Under the pieces are notes generated by a model, which was not told the DNA's origin, ran no database searches, and saw only the letters and a program-made list of their open reading frames with translations. A stretch of 8,791 bases of DNA from Bryobacteraceae bacterium. GTDB taxonomy: Bacteria; Acidobacteriota; Terriglobia; Bryobacterales; Bryobacteraceae. Made by a program: the position numbers and the translations under genes. The stretch is from NCBI GenBank assembly GCA_025350445.1, contig JANXXV010000656.1, forward strand, positions 1 to 8,791, read 5' to 3'. This document shows, piece after piece, positions 1 to 7,105 of this stretch; the first letter of the stretch is position 1; each line of letters begins with the position of its first letter.

Positions 1-119
1 GCGGCACCCGCGAATTGTTGGATGAACTGCTTACCGCCATTGATCACGCGCTGCCCGCGTTTTCGAACGCCATCACGCACACCTACTTCAGCCATGCCGA
101 ATTGGAGCGTGTCACGTGA
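1..119 (+). CDS. alpha-E domain protein, C-terminal fragment
   Basis: Only the last 38 residues are in the window (codons from base 3, TGA at 117-119); the gene begins to the left. The visible peptide is helical and ends ITHTYFSHAELERVT. A closing helix with a THTYFSH-type ending is what I recall for the C-terminus of alpha-E (DUF403) proteins. Family knowledge: alpha-E proteins sit with a circularly permuted ATP-grasp ligase and a transglutaminase-like protease, a cluster predicted to make and process small peptides; its biochemistry is unsettled. Context supports the call because the next gene is exactly such a transglutaminase and starts inside this gene's stop codon (GTGA overlap). It could also be the C-terminal alpha-E part of a longer ATP-grasp/alpha-E fusion; the fragment is too short to tell. 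Confidence 0.65.
   Translation, partial: GTRELLDELLTAIDHALPAFSNAITHTYFSHAELERVT
104..107 (+). promoter_or_regulatory. Ribosome binding site for the transglutaminase
   Basis: GGAG lies inside the end of the alpha-E gene, 8 bases before the GTG at 116. It supports that GTG as the true start and suggests the two genes are translated from one message. Confidence 0.6.
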
Positions 120-991
120 TCTATAGTGTCCGTCACCGAACCACCTATGAGTATGAGGACCCGGTTTCGGTGTCGCATCACGTCGTCCGCCTGACTCCGC
201 GCAACTTTCCCGGGCAGACATGCCGTAAGAGCAAGATTTCGGTGGCGCCCATACCGCCCAGCACCGCCAGTTGCAACGACTATTTCGGCAACGCGCAAAC
301 ATTCTTCACACTACAAGAGCCGCACGAACGGCTGATTGTAGAAGCCAACAGCGAACTCGAAGTGTTCCCTGCAATGGTGCCGGATCTCTCGGCTTCCCTC
401 GGCTGGGAAAAAGTAGCTCGCTTTTTGACCACGGACCACAGCGCCGAAGGACTCAACGCCTATCAGTACGTCTTCGATTCACAGCGCGTACGCGCTAACC
501 GCGAGTTGGCCGACTACGCGCGCGCATCGTTTCCCGCTGGCCGTCCTGTTCTAGAGGCCGCCTTCGATCTCACGCGCCGCATTCATCGCGATTTCATCTT
601 CGATAGCAAAGCCACCGAAGTCTCCACGCCGGTGGAAACATTTTTCGAAAAACGCCGCGGAGTCTGTCAAGATTTTGCCCACCTGCAAATTGCCTGCATG
701 CGATCGATCGGTCTGCCCGCCCGATACGTCAGCGGCTACCTCCGCACACTGCCTCCCAAGGGACGTCCGCGGCTAATCGGCGCGGATGCTTCGCACGCAT
801 GGTGCTCAACCTGGAGCCCCGGCGCCGGATGGATAGACTTCGATCCCACTAACAACTGCATTCCGGCGGACGGCCACATCACGGTGGCCTGGGGCCGCGA
901 TTACAGCGACGTCTGTCCCATTCACGGTGTGCTGCTGGGCGGGGCGAAGCATACGCTGGACGTGGGCGTGGACGTCATGCCGCTGGAGTGA
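116..991 (+). CDS. Bacterial transglutaminase-like cysteine protease
   Basis: The 291-residue protein has the two-part build of this family: an N-terminal beta-rich region (about residues 1-85, opening with YSVRHRTTYEYEDPV) and a transglutaminase core (about 150-250). The catalytic triad is visible: Cys184 in RRGVCQDFAHL, His227 in ASHAWC, and Asp243 in DFDPTNN. The C-terminal family signature GRDYSDVCPIHGV (260-272) is also present. Most bacterial members are thought to act as proteases or amidases rather than cross-linking enzymes; the substrate here is unknown. There is no signal peptide, so it should be cytoplasmic. The GTG start at 116 overlaps the previous stop and has a well-placed GGAG, so it belongs with the alpha-E gene in one operon. 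Family assignment is secure; the role in peptide processing is inferred from the cluster type. Confidence 0.93.
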   Translation: MIYSVRHRTTYEYEDPVSVSHHVVRLTPRNFPGQTCRKSKISVAPIPPSTASCNDYFGNAQTFFTLQEPHERLIVEANSELEVFPAMVPDLSASLGWEKVARFLTTDHSAEGLNAYQYVFDSQRVRANRELADYARASFPAGRPVLEAAFDLTRRIHRDFIFDSKATEVSTPVETFFEKRRGVCQDFAHLQIACMRSIGLPARYVSGYLRTLPPKGRPRLIGADASHAWCSTWSPGAGWIDFDPTNNCIPADGHITVAWGRDYSDVCPIHGVLLGGAKHTLDVGVDVMPLE

Positions 992-995
992 AATC

Positions 996-3542
996 TCAGG
1001 CTCGCAGTTGCGCAACGGCCTCTTCCAGGATCCGGGAGGCTTCGATCGGGTCCAGGGCAGATTCCAGATTTGCGAGCCTGCCGATGCAAATGACAATTTG
1101 CCCCGAGCGGAACCAGCCGCTGCCACGCGCTTTCAACTGCCCTACACCAGCTAGATAGACGGGAAGAGCGGATGTGCGGAGTTCCTTCCACAGCAATCCG
1201 GCACCGGTCTGGAAGGTATGTAACTCTCCATCCGGACTACGGCGGCCCTCCGGAAATACCAGCACATGAAAGCCTTCATCCATGGCTCGCCCGGCATGCG
1301 CGAAGCTCTCCCGGAACCCGCTCTTTTGCGGTAGCGGAAAAACATTAAACAGAGCTGTCGCCAGCCAGTACCCGGCTGGTGCAATCAGATTGAGGAACCA
1401 ATGCCCCTGTCCTCTTCCGGCGCGCATGTCACGCAACAACTCTCCGCTCATCGCGACCGCCATGTTCCGCCGCATGGCGCCGGGTAGCGAATACAGAATC
1501 AATGGCACGTCATAGGCGGTCACGTGATTGCAAACCAGCAGGACTCTCTCGCTGGGCTCGCGTTCCAGCAGCGACTCGACTCGAGGTGCGGCCAGCATCC
1601 AAACCAAAGGCCGCATCACTGCCTCAATAAACACACCTCGAAGGAAGCGTTGCGCCCGCGACCACGGCCACAGAGGATAGATATGTTCACCTGCCGCAGG
1701 GACCGCTTCTACCGGCGCAGTCCGCGGCCCTTGCGGTTCGGTCGCCGCGTGTTGCAACAGCGACCGCAACTCGCCGAGTGTCTGAATTTGTTGCCACCTC
1801 GCATCGTCGATCTGAAGGTCAAATCGCGACTCTAGTTCGGACAGAAGTTCCACCTTTCCCAGACTGTCCAGGTGCAGGTTTTCATGATCGTCCATGGCGG
1901 CAATGTCTTCTCCAGTGATTCTGTGGAGAATGGCCGCGAGCGTGTTGCCACTGGTGGAAGAAGGCGCACCGTCACGAACGGACGGCGCAAGCAACCGGGC
2001 CACTTCGCGGCGGACCACCTTGCCAGTGGACGTCCGTGGTAAATCGGGCTCCGGCCATATTTGCCACCTCCGCATCTGCTGATATTCCGCAAGCTCGCGA
2101 TTGGCGGTTTCAACGATAGAAGCTGGATTTCCCGCTCCTCTGAGCACCAGAACAGCCAACGGCTCCGGTCCCGTTCGCCCCTCGATCTCAACCACAGTGC
2201 AGGCCTTCACCTGGGGCCGCTTCAGTAGTGCGGCTTCCAGGTCTTCCGGGTAGATATTGAGACCGGAGGCTGTCACAATCACCTCCTTCTTTCGTCCGCG
2301 ATAGCGTAGATTCCCCGCGTCGTCGACAGAGGCAAGATCGCCGGTCTCCAGCCAATCGGACTCGCGCTGCCGGAGCATCCCGTTTTCCCAGATGCCGGTA
2401 GCCACAGTCTCACCGCGGACGAGAATCTCGCCATCTTCACCTAATCGGACTTCCCGGCCCGGAAGCACTTTTCCAATGCTCCCGCGCGCCTGTCGAAAAG
2501 GATGATTGAGACTGACTAGCGCTGCCGTCTCAGTCATCCCATAGCCCTGAATGACTGCGAATCCTAAAGATCCCCAGAATTGTTCGAGATCCGCCGGCAG
2601 CGTGGCGCCTCCGCAGACGAACGACCAGAACTTGAAGCCAAAATAGCGATGAACATCCCGGAAAAGCCACCATCGTTTCCAGGGAGACGATCCCTCCGCT
2701 GCCTTGATTCTTGCTCCAATATCCGGAAACTTGGCGAGTACATGCGACCGCAGGATATCCAGAACACGCGGAACCGCCGCCAGCACCGAAACGCGCGTGT
2801 TGTGGATGTCTTCTACCAGGCCGGATGCAACAAGCCGCGATTCAAAGTGCACCTCGGCGGCAAGCAGGGCCGGAATCCAGATCCCCATGAATTGTCCGAA
2901 CACATGACTCAGCGGCAGAGTATGCAGGAAACGCAGCGGGTGAAAGACCCGCTCATACTTGAGGTACTTCTGAATTTCCTGCTCAATCGGTCCCAGACTT
3001 GCAAGCACATTGCGATGGGTATGAACAATTCCTTTCGGGTCTCCCGTGGTGCCGGAAGTGAAGACAATTTGGAATGGATCAGTCTCGGTCAGGTTCTCAA
3101 CGGGCAAGTACTCCGGAGTCTTTGGAAGGCACTCGTCAAACTGATCGAAATCGATTCGTTGCAAATCCGCATCCAGTTGCGATATCTGCCCGCGGTCGCC
3201 GGCACAAAGTTTGGCGCCGACATCCTTTGAGACGCGCCGTGCAAATTCCGGTGAGCCCGCAACATCAATGGGGACGGCCAGTACGCCGCGAAGCAGGCAC
3301 CCGAAGAATGCAGCCAGCCAGGGTGCTCCATTGTCGCCCCAAATCAGAACCCGGTCGCCTTTTACTATGTTTCTGCGCATGAGTTCGGCGGCGAAACGGC
3401 CTGCTGTCTCCGCCAGAGAACCGTACGACGCGCGATAGTGACGAAGATCCTGATGGTATACCAGGGCAGTCTGGTCACCGTGGCGCCGAAAATCCGCGAG
3501 AAGGGAGGCAAGGTGCGGCCGGCGGCCAGGACTGGAATTCAT
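996..3542 (-). CDS. Acyl-activating ligase / acyl carrier / PlsC acyltransferase fusion
   Basis: This 848-residue protein carries three enzymatic parts. Residues 1-520 are an AMP-forming fatty acyl ligase: the ATP loop FTSGTTGDPKG (161-171), GYGMTETAA (333-341), YRGRKKE (414-420) and the catalytic lysine K508 in TSTGKVVRRE. Residues about 530-600 are a phosphopantetheine carrier domain with attachment Ser560 in LDSLGKVEL. Residues about 620-848 are a PlsC-type acyltransferase with the NHxxxxD motif (N672, H673, D678) and FPEGRRSPDG (763-772); the usual Thr of EGTRS is Arg here. All key residues are kept, so each part should work. The likely path is fatty acid to acyl-AMP, to the built-in carrier, to a lysolipid or similar acceptor at the inner membrane face. 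E. coli Aas joins the same two enzyme types in the opposite order and without a carrier domain. The ATG at 3542 is chosen because the frame further upstream lies within the previous gene and has no family similarity. It is the last gene of a three-gene operon, 8 bases after its neighbour; no clear ribosome site is seen, so translational coupling is likely. Confidence 0.92.
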   Translation of the reverse strand: MNSSPGRRPHLASLLADFRRHGDQTALVYHQDLRHYRASYGSLAETAGRFAAELMRRNIVKGDRVLIWGDNGAPWLAAFFGCLLRGVLAVPIDVAGSPEFARRVSKDVGAKLCAGDRGQISQLDADLQRIDFDQFDECLPKTPEYLPVENLTETDPFQIVFTSGTTGDPKGIVHTHRNVLASLGPIEQEIQKYLKYERVFHPLRFLHTLPLSHVFGQFMGIWIPALLAAEVHFESRLVASGLVEDIHNTRVSVLAAVPRVLDILRSHVLAKFPDIGARIKAAEGSSPWKRWWLFRDVHRYFGFKFWSFVCGGATLPADLEQFWGSLGFAVIQGYGMTETAALVSLNHPFRQARGSIGKVLPGREVRLGEDGEILVRGETVATGIWENGMLRQRESDWLETGDLASVDDAGNLRYRGRKKEVIVTASGLNIYPEDLEAALLKRPQVKACTVVEIEGRTGPEPLAVLVLRGAGNPASIVETANRELAEYQQMRRWQIWPEPDLPRTSTGKVVRREVARLLAPSVRDGAPSSTSGNTLAAILHRITGEDIAAMDDHENLHLDSLGKVELLSELESRFDLQIDDARWQQIQTLGELRSLLQHAATEPQGPRTAPVEAVPAAGEHIYPLWPWSRAQRFLRGVFIEAVMRPLVWMLAAPRVESLLEREPSERVLLVCNHVTAYDVPLILYSLPGAMRRNMAVAMSGELLRDMRAGRGQGHWFLNLIAPAGYWLATALFNVFPLPQKSGFRESFAHAGRAMDEGFHVLVFPEGRRSPDGELHTFQTGAGLLWKELRTSALPVYLAGVGQLKARGSGWFRSGQIVICIGRLANLESALDPIEASRILEEAVAQLRA

Positions 3543-3550
3543 GGACGGGA

Positions 3551-4255
3551 TTAATCGCTCACCGCGAGCTCGCCTGGAACGATGGGACGCGTGCGCGGCA
3601 TCAGTCCGGCTCTGGCGGCGAGTCCGGCAACCACAAGGATTCCCACGAAGACGGCCAGTTTCAAGACGTCGGCCCAACCCTCTCTCGGCAGCGCCTTCCA
3701 CATCAACCAAAGAACCGGTTGCGCCAGACAGACGGCCCAAACGGCACCGTAAAAGTACCGTCGTTCGTAGCCCTCCCCGCGCGTGGAAGGCAGCACCCGC
3801 GGCAATCTTCCAAGCGCTCCAAGTGCAAGGACAACGGCAGCCAGCGGGAAATAAGCTAGCTCATAGATCTGCCGCAGATACCACTTCCCGGTGGCGATAG
3901 CGACGATTAAACCCGCAAGATTCAGAAGCGCGTAGCATATGACGGCGTTCCAGGCGAACGTATAACAGATCCGCCGGTAGAGCGGATTTGGTTTGTCCTC
4001 GGTGAATCGAATGATGTAGGGAGCGGGCTCGACACCGGGCAATTGCCCAACCACTCCGGCCGCGCCCGTGCATGCTAGAACGAAACCCAGCCATCCGGCA
4101 AGCCGGTAATCGCCGCCATGTTCAAATAGCGAGAAAATCCACGGGCCCGGAGTCAGAAAGAACACCGTAATCCAGATGGGCCAGTGCGACAGCCTGTAGT
4201 GCGGCTTGTTTCGCAACCGGATCTTGCGTTGGCTATCAAATTCGATCCGGGGCAT
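3551..4255 (-). CDS. Six-helix integral membrane protein of unknown function
   Basis: I do not recognise this 234-residue protein. It starts with a basic cytoplasmic-looking tail (RKIRLRNKPHYRLSHW) and then has about six hydrophobic stretches: residues 24-44, 53-74, 97-121, 128-150, 166-187 and 195-217. The loop between helices 2 and 3 is polar and includes IIRFTEDKPNPLYRR; no catalytic motif stands out. The ATG at 4255 is chosen because upstream sequence in this frame overlaps the deacetylase gene and is low-quality protein. It lies 8 bases after the deacetylase stop and 8 bases before the ligase fusion start, so it is almost surely cotranscribed with both. No good ribosome site precedes it, again pointing to coupling. 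From context it may be a membrane partner, carrier or acceptor enzyme for lipid acylation, but that is guesswork. Confidence 0.85.
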   Translation of the reverse strand: MPRIEFDSQRKIRLRNKPHYRLSHWPIWITVFFLTPGPWIFSLFEHGGDYRLAGWLGFVLACTGAAGVVGQLPGVEPAPYIIRFTEDKPNPLYRRICYTFAWNAVICYALLNLAGLIVAIATGKWYLRQIYELAYFPLAAVVLALGALGRLPRVLPSTRGEGYERRYFYGAVWAVCLAQPVLWLMWKALPREGWADVLKLAVFVGILVVAGLAARAGLMPRTRPIVPGELAVSD

Positions 4256-4263
4256 AGTCGTGA

Positions 4264-5142
4264 TTATAGTGGAAGCATCGGGAATAGCTCGCGAATTCGA
4301 GCCGCATCGGGTTGCGCTCCGTACTCGCAGATCTCGAATGCTTCGTAATACGTTGGACGTTTGCCGCCACCATACAACTTCGCGCACACCGCCTCAACCT
4401 CCGCCGTGGGGCTCGGTGTGCGGCGTTTGGCCAGCCACTTCTTACGCTCCTCTTTATCTTGCGGAACCTCAATCGACGCGTTGACATTCGTTTGGAATTC
4501 GTAGAACTGGGATTCATTGGCATCCAAGGCGTCGATCTTCCTGTCCCAGACAGAGGAAATATCCACCACGATGTCAGGCTTGAAAGGTGTGGGTTTTTGG
4601 AATCGATCCTCGTAGTACAAGAAGGTGGGATTCCGTTTGACGATTGGCACGTTTGCCAGCACGGCCGGGACCGCGACCATATAAGCGGCATCCTGCACCA
4701 GCACGCCAGTATAGCGATGGTCGGGATGATAGTCGTTAGGGCGCGGGCTTAGCACCAGATCCGCCTGCCAGTCCCGGATCTTGCGGATGATCTCCAGCCG
4801 GTTTTCGAGCGTCGGCATCAGTTCTCCGTCATGCACGTCCATGACGTCGTATTCGATGCCCAATATTTTGGCTACCTTCCTGGACTCTTGGCGCCTTCTG
4901 CGTGCCAGCGGAGCGCCTCCTTGCGTTGGATGCCCCGCATCACCGTTCGTCGTGGCGACGAACTTGACCGCATGACCCATTCCAGACCACAGCGCCGCGC
5001 AGCCCGCGGCTCTGATTTCACAATCGTCTGGATGAGCGCCAAATGCAATAATTCGCAGGGGAGCCTTTTGCTGTGCCCATGCGCGCGGAGTGAGCGCGGC
5101 GCCCAGCATGAATAAGAGTGAGCGTCTGCCAATACTTTCCAT
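4264..5142 (-). CDS. Exported PIG-L/LmbE-family deacetylase
   Basis: The 292-residue protein is a zinc-dependent deacetylase of the PIG-L/LmbE family, whose members remove N-acetyl groups from sugars such as GlcNAc-inositol compounds. The metal site is visible: AHPDD at 36-40 (H37 and D40 as ligands, D39 as likely general base) and HPDH at 139-142 (H142 as third ligand). TNGDAG (65-70) and SPRPNDYHPDH (132-142) are also typical. The N-terminus reads RRSLLFMLGAALTPRAWAQQ (6-25): twin arginines, a hydrophobic stretch and an AWA-Q cleavage site near residue 23, so a Tat signal and periplasmic or exported location are likely. AGAGG-like purines just before the ATG support the start. It is the first gene of the three-gene minus-strand operon. 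The substrate is not known; such exported paralogues are frequent in Acidobacteriota and Planctomycetes, from general knowledge. Confidence 0.92.
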   Translation of the reverse strand: MESIGRRSLLFMLGAALTPRAWAQQKAPLRIIAFGAHPDDCEIRAAGCAALWSGMGHAVKFVATTNGDAGHPTQGGAPLARRRRQESRKVAKILGIEYDVMDVHDGELMPTLENRLEIIRKIRDWQADLVLSPRPNDYHPDHRYTGVLVQDAAYMVAVPAVLANVPIVKRNPTFLYYEDRFQKPTPFKPDIVVDISSVWDRKIDALDANESQFYEFQTNVNASIEVPQDKEERKKWLAKRRTPSPTAEVEAVCAKLYGGGKRPTYYEAFEICEYGAQPDAARIRELFPMLPL

Positions 5143-5210
5143 GGTTTCCTCTCGTTCACTGTATCGCGGCCAGTGAAGCGGAAGGAGACTTAGCCTACGA
5201 TAAATACTTC
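5143..5210. promoter_or_regulatory. Divergent gap between deacetylase operon and nuclease-like gene
   Basis: These 68 bases separate two divergent start codons, so promoters for both the three-gene minus operon and the plus-strand gene should lie here or reach into the coding ends. I see no convincing -35/-10 pair on either strand. The minus side has the purine run AGAGGA (5147-5152), ending 4 bases before the deacetylase ATG. The plus side has AAGGAG near 5182-5187, over 20 bases from the ATG at 5211, too far for a normal ribosome site. Confidence 0.4.
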
Positions 5211-5960
5211 ATGAAGCTCATTGCCTGGAATATTCAGCACGGTGGCGGAAGCCGGATTGAGAGGATCTGCGCAGCCGTGGCCGCTCACAATCCGGATGTA
5301 ATCGCATTCAGCGAGTTTCGTACCAAACCCGGCCGGCGTATTGTGGAGACACTCGCCAATGCCGGTTGGACGCATTCCGCCGGAAGCGCACCGGCAGGTT
5401 CCGATAATGGCATCTGCGTGGTATCCCGGAAGCCGTTGGGGCAGTGTGCATCAACACAAGCATCGGACGAGCACCCGGCCCGCTGGCTAAACGTTCATCT
5501 GCCAGACCACGGACTGGGCTTCGCCGCGGTACACGTGATGACGTCGGTTCCAATGTCCGGCGAGCGGCCGGGGGTGGCTAAGACACGATTCTGGAATGCG
5601 ATTCTACGTTCCGCACTCCACCGCCATGCGGAAGCGTTTATGTTTATTGGTGATTTCAACACCGGGCAGCATCATCAAGACGAGCCGGGCAAGACATTCG
5701 TTTGCGCTGAACACTTCGCGAGACTGACGGCATCGGGCTGGATCGACGCTTGGCGCCATTTCAACGGCTCCGGCCTTGAAGGCACATGGTACAGCCGATT
5801 CCCCGGCGGCCGGCAAGGCAATCCATTCCGGCTCGACCATGCATTTGTGTCTCCGGCGCTGTCGCCGCGTCTTCGAGGCTGCTATTACTCGCACGCGGTA
5901 CGGGAAGCGGGGATCTCCGACCATTCGATGATAGTGGTTGAGTTCGATGATGCGCTTTGA
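5211..5960 (+). CDS. Endonuclease/exonuclease/phosphatase-fold protein
   Basis: The 249-residue protein has the ordered motifs of the Mg-dependent EEP superfamily (exonuclease III, DNase I, sphingomyelinase and inositol phosphatase relatives): MKLIAWNIQHGG with Asn7, Glu35 in IAFSEFR, His108 in AAVHVM, FIGDFNTG with Asp148 and Asn150, LDHAF with Asp209, and ISDHSMIVVEF with Asp237-His238. The catalytic set is therefore complete. There is no signal peptide or added domain, so a cytoplasmic phosphodiesterase or phosphatase acting on DNA, nucleotide or another phosphate ester is likely; the exact substrate cannot be read. The ATG at 5211 is chosen because the family fold begins right there (MKLIAWN); the in-frame extension upstream has no family similarity. 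The start lacks a close ribosome site. The 3' end overlaps the convergent regulator gene by 76 bases. Confidence 0.88.
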   Translation: MKLIAWNIQHGGGSRIERICAAVAAHNPDVIAFSEFRTKPGRRIVETLANAGWTHSAGSAPAGSDNGICVVSRKPLGQCASTQASDEHPARWLNVHLPDHGLGFAAVHVMTSVPMSGERPGVAKTRFWNAILRSALHRHAEAFMFIGDFNTGQHHQDEPGKTFVCAEHFARLTASGWIDAWRHFNGSGLEGTWYSRFPGGRQGNPFRLDHAFVSPALSPRLRGCYYSHAVREAGISDHSMIVVEFDDAL

Positions 5961-7051
5961 TTCCGGGCGCCGCAAGACTCGCGGATCACCAGCTCGCAAT
6001 CGAGCAGCACCTCCCGCGCCGGCATCTTTGGGCGTGCCAGCCGCTCCAGTAGGACCTGGAGTGCGGTTTCTCCAATTTCCCGGCAGGGTTGATGAATGGT
6101 CGTCAGCGGCACAGGCAGCAGTGCGGCATAGCTGACGTCGTCAATTCCAACAATCCGCACGTCGCCGGGAATTCGAAGGCCCTTCGCCATCAGCACGCGC
6201 ATCAGGTGCCCGGCCACATGGTCGCTGGAACACACAAAACCGTCGCATTGCTCCGCGCCCGCCGGCAGGTCGAACTGGTCGCCCGTAGCCACCTGATAAA
6301 TTCGCTCCGGTGCGCCGTGGGCCGCAAGAACCTGGCGGTAACCTGCAATGCGGCCCGCAACCGACGACGCCTGTCCCCGGAAAGCCACAAAGCCGATTCG
6401 CCGCGCGCCGCAGTTCCACAGATGCCCGGTTGCCAGGTACCCCGCGCGAGGATTGTCGATGCTTACCAGATCGCAGCGGCCCCCCGCGCCCGCATCTTCG
6501 GGTTGCCGGTCGAGCAGCACCGTTGGAATGCCGGCTTTCTTCAGCCGCGCCATTACTCTCCTATTCACCTCGCCCGCCTTCGGCGTCATCTCCAGCGGCG
6601 CGAAGAAGACACCGGAGACCTCGCGTTCAATGCACTGCTCGCAAAGTTGCAGCGCCTGCTCTTCCTGGCTCACCCCGGCGCCGCTGGAATGCGGCCACAG
6701 CAGGCCGTGCCCCGCCGCATCCGGAGCGCTCGCAATGCCCTGGCAGATGGGTTCGAAGATCTCCGTTCCACCCAAGTCGGGGATGATCAACCCGAACAGC
6801 ATTCCCTTGCCCGATGTTCCGGCAAGGCCCCGCACAAACGTGCCCGAGCCCGCAAACCGGTCCACCAGGCCCCGCAGCTGCAGCTCCCGTACAGCGCGGC
6901 CCACTGTAATTCGCGATGCGTGGAATCGCGTGACCAATGCGGCCTCGCTGGGGAACCGTTGCCCCGGTTGATACCGACCCGCCAGGATCGCCCGGCTCAG
7001 GACCTCGAATACCTGCTGATGTTTCGGTTTTGCCGTTTTTGACAGTCTCAT
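5885..7051 (-). CDS. GntR-winged-helix / LacI-effector-domain transcription regulator
   Basis: The 388-residue protein joins two parts. Residues about 10-75 are a GntR-type DNA-binding domain, with FPSEAALVTRFHASRITV (33-50) and the wing GLVDRFAGSGTFVR (61-74). Residues about 85-360 are a LacI/periplasmic-binding-like effector domain, including GLIIPDLGG (87-95), VSIDNPRAGYLATGHL (196-211), RRIGFV (217-222), VGIDDVSYAALLPVPLTT (301-318) and the usual ending ELVIRESC (353-360). The architecture matches AraR of Bacillus, so the ligand may be a sugar or related small molecule. The ATG at 7051 fits the domain start and lies just after a likely promoter; an ATG at 7114 would place that promoter inside the gene. 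It is divergent from the phosphatase/transporter pair, its probable target. A 28-residue tail after RESC is unlike the family and is nearly all antisense to the neighbouring gene. Confidence 0.93.
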   Translation of the reverse strand: MRLSKTAKPKHQQVFEVLSRAILAGRYQPGQRFPSEAALVTRFHASRITVGRAVRELQLRGLVDRFAGSGTFVRGLAGTSGKGMLFGLIIPDLGGTEIFEPICQGIASAPDAAGHGLLWPHSSGAGVSQEEQALQLCEQCIEREVSGVFFAPLEMTPKAGEVNRRVMARLKKAGIPTVLLDRQPEDAGAGGRCDLVSIDNPRAGYLATGHLWNCGARRIGFVAFRGQASSVAGRIAGYRQVLAAHGAPERIYQVATGDQFDLPAGAEQCDGFVCSSDHVAGHLMRVLMAKGLRIPGDVRIVGIDDVSYAALLPVPLTTIHQPCREIGETALQVLLERLARPKMPAREVLLDCELVIRESCGARNQSASSNSTTIIEWSEIPASRTACE

Positions 7052-7062
7052 GAACGCAATGC

Positions 7063-7072
7063 TGTTATAACA
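7063..7072. promoter_or_regulatory. Candidate operator palindrome TGTTATAACA
   Basis: The ten bases are a perfect palindrome and fit the GT-N(x)-AC pattern known for GntR-family operators (here GT-TATA-AC). It lies 12 bases upstream of the regulator's ATG and covers the proposed -10 box on the minus strand, which is where an autorepressor would bind. A ten-base palindrome can occur by chance, so position is the main support. Confidence 0.45.
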
Positions 7073-7093
7073 ACTTTTCGCCGATGAGCGCAA
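7064..7093 (-). promoter_or_regulatory. Likely promoter of the regulator gene
   Basis: On the minus strand there is TTGCGC (7093-7088), an 18-base spacer, and TATAAC (7069-7064), a good -10 match. Transcription would begin near 7057, leaving a leader of only a few bases before the ATG at 7051. No ribosome site is present there, consistent with a nearly leaderless message. Confidence 0.45.
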
Positions 7094-7105
7094 CCTGCCT
7101 CTTTC

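Noticed and set aside
2580..3230. A 216-codon open frame on the plus strand
   Set aside because: It is antisense to the ligase domain, has no recognisable motif or ribosome site, and fits a chance frame.
3543..3740. A 66-residue upstream extension of the ligase fusion in the same frame
   Set aside because: It lies inside the membrane protein gene, is arginine-rich and unlike the family, and the normal N-terminus starts at the ATG at 3542.
5118..5210. In-frame extension of the nuclease-like gene upstream of 5211
   Set aside because: It overlaps the start of the divergent deacetylase gene and its sequence has no match to the EEP fold, which begins at MKLIAWN.
6089..7042. A 317-codon open frame on the plus strand
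   Set aside because: It is antisense to the regulator, whose domains are certain; its translation is rich in Arg, His, Ala and Pro with no motifs, as expected for a shadow of GC-rich codons.
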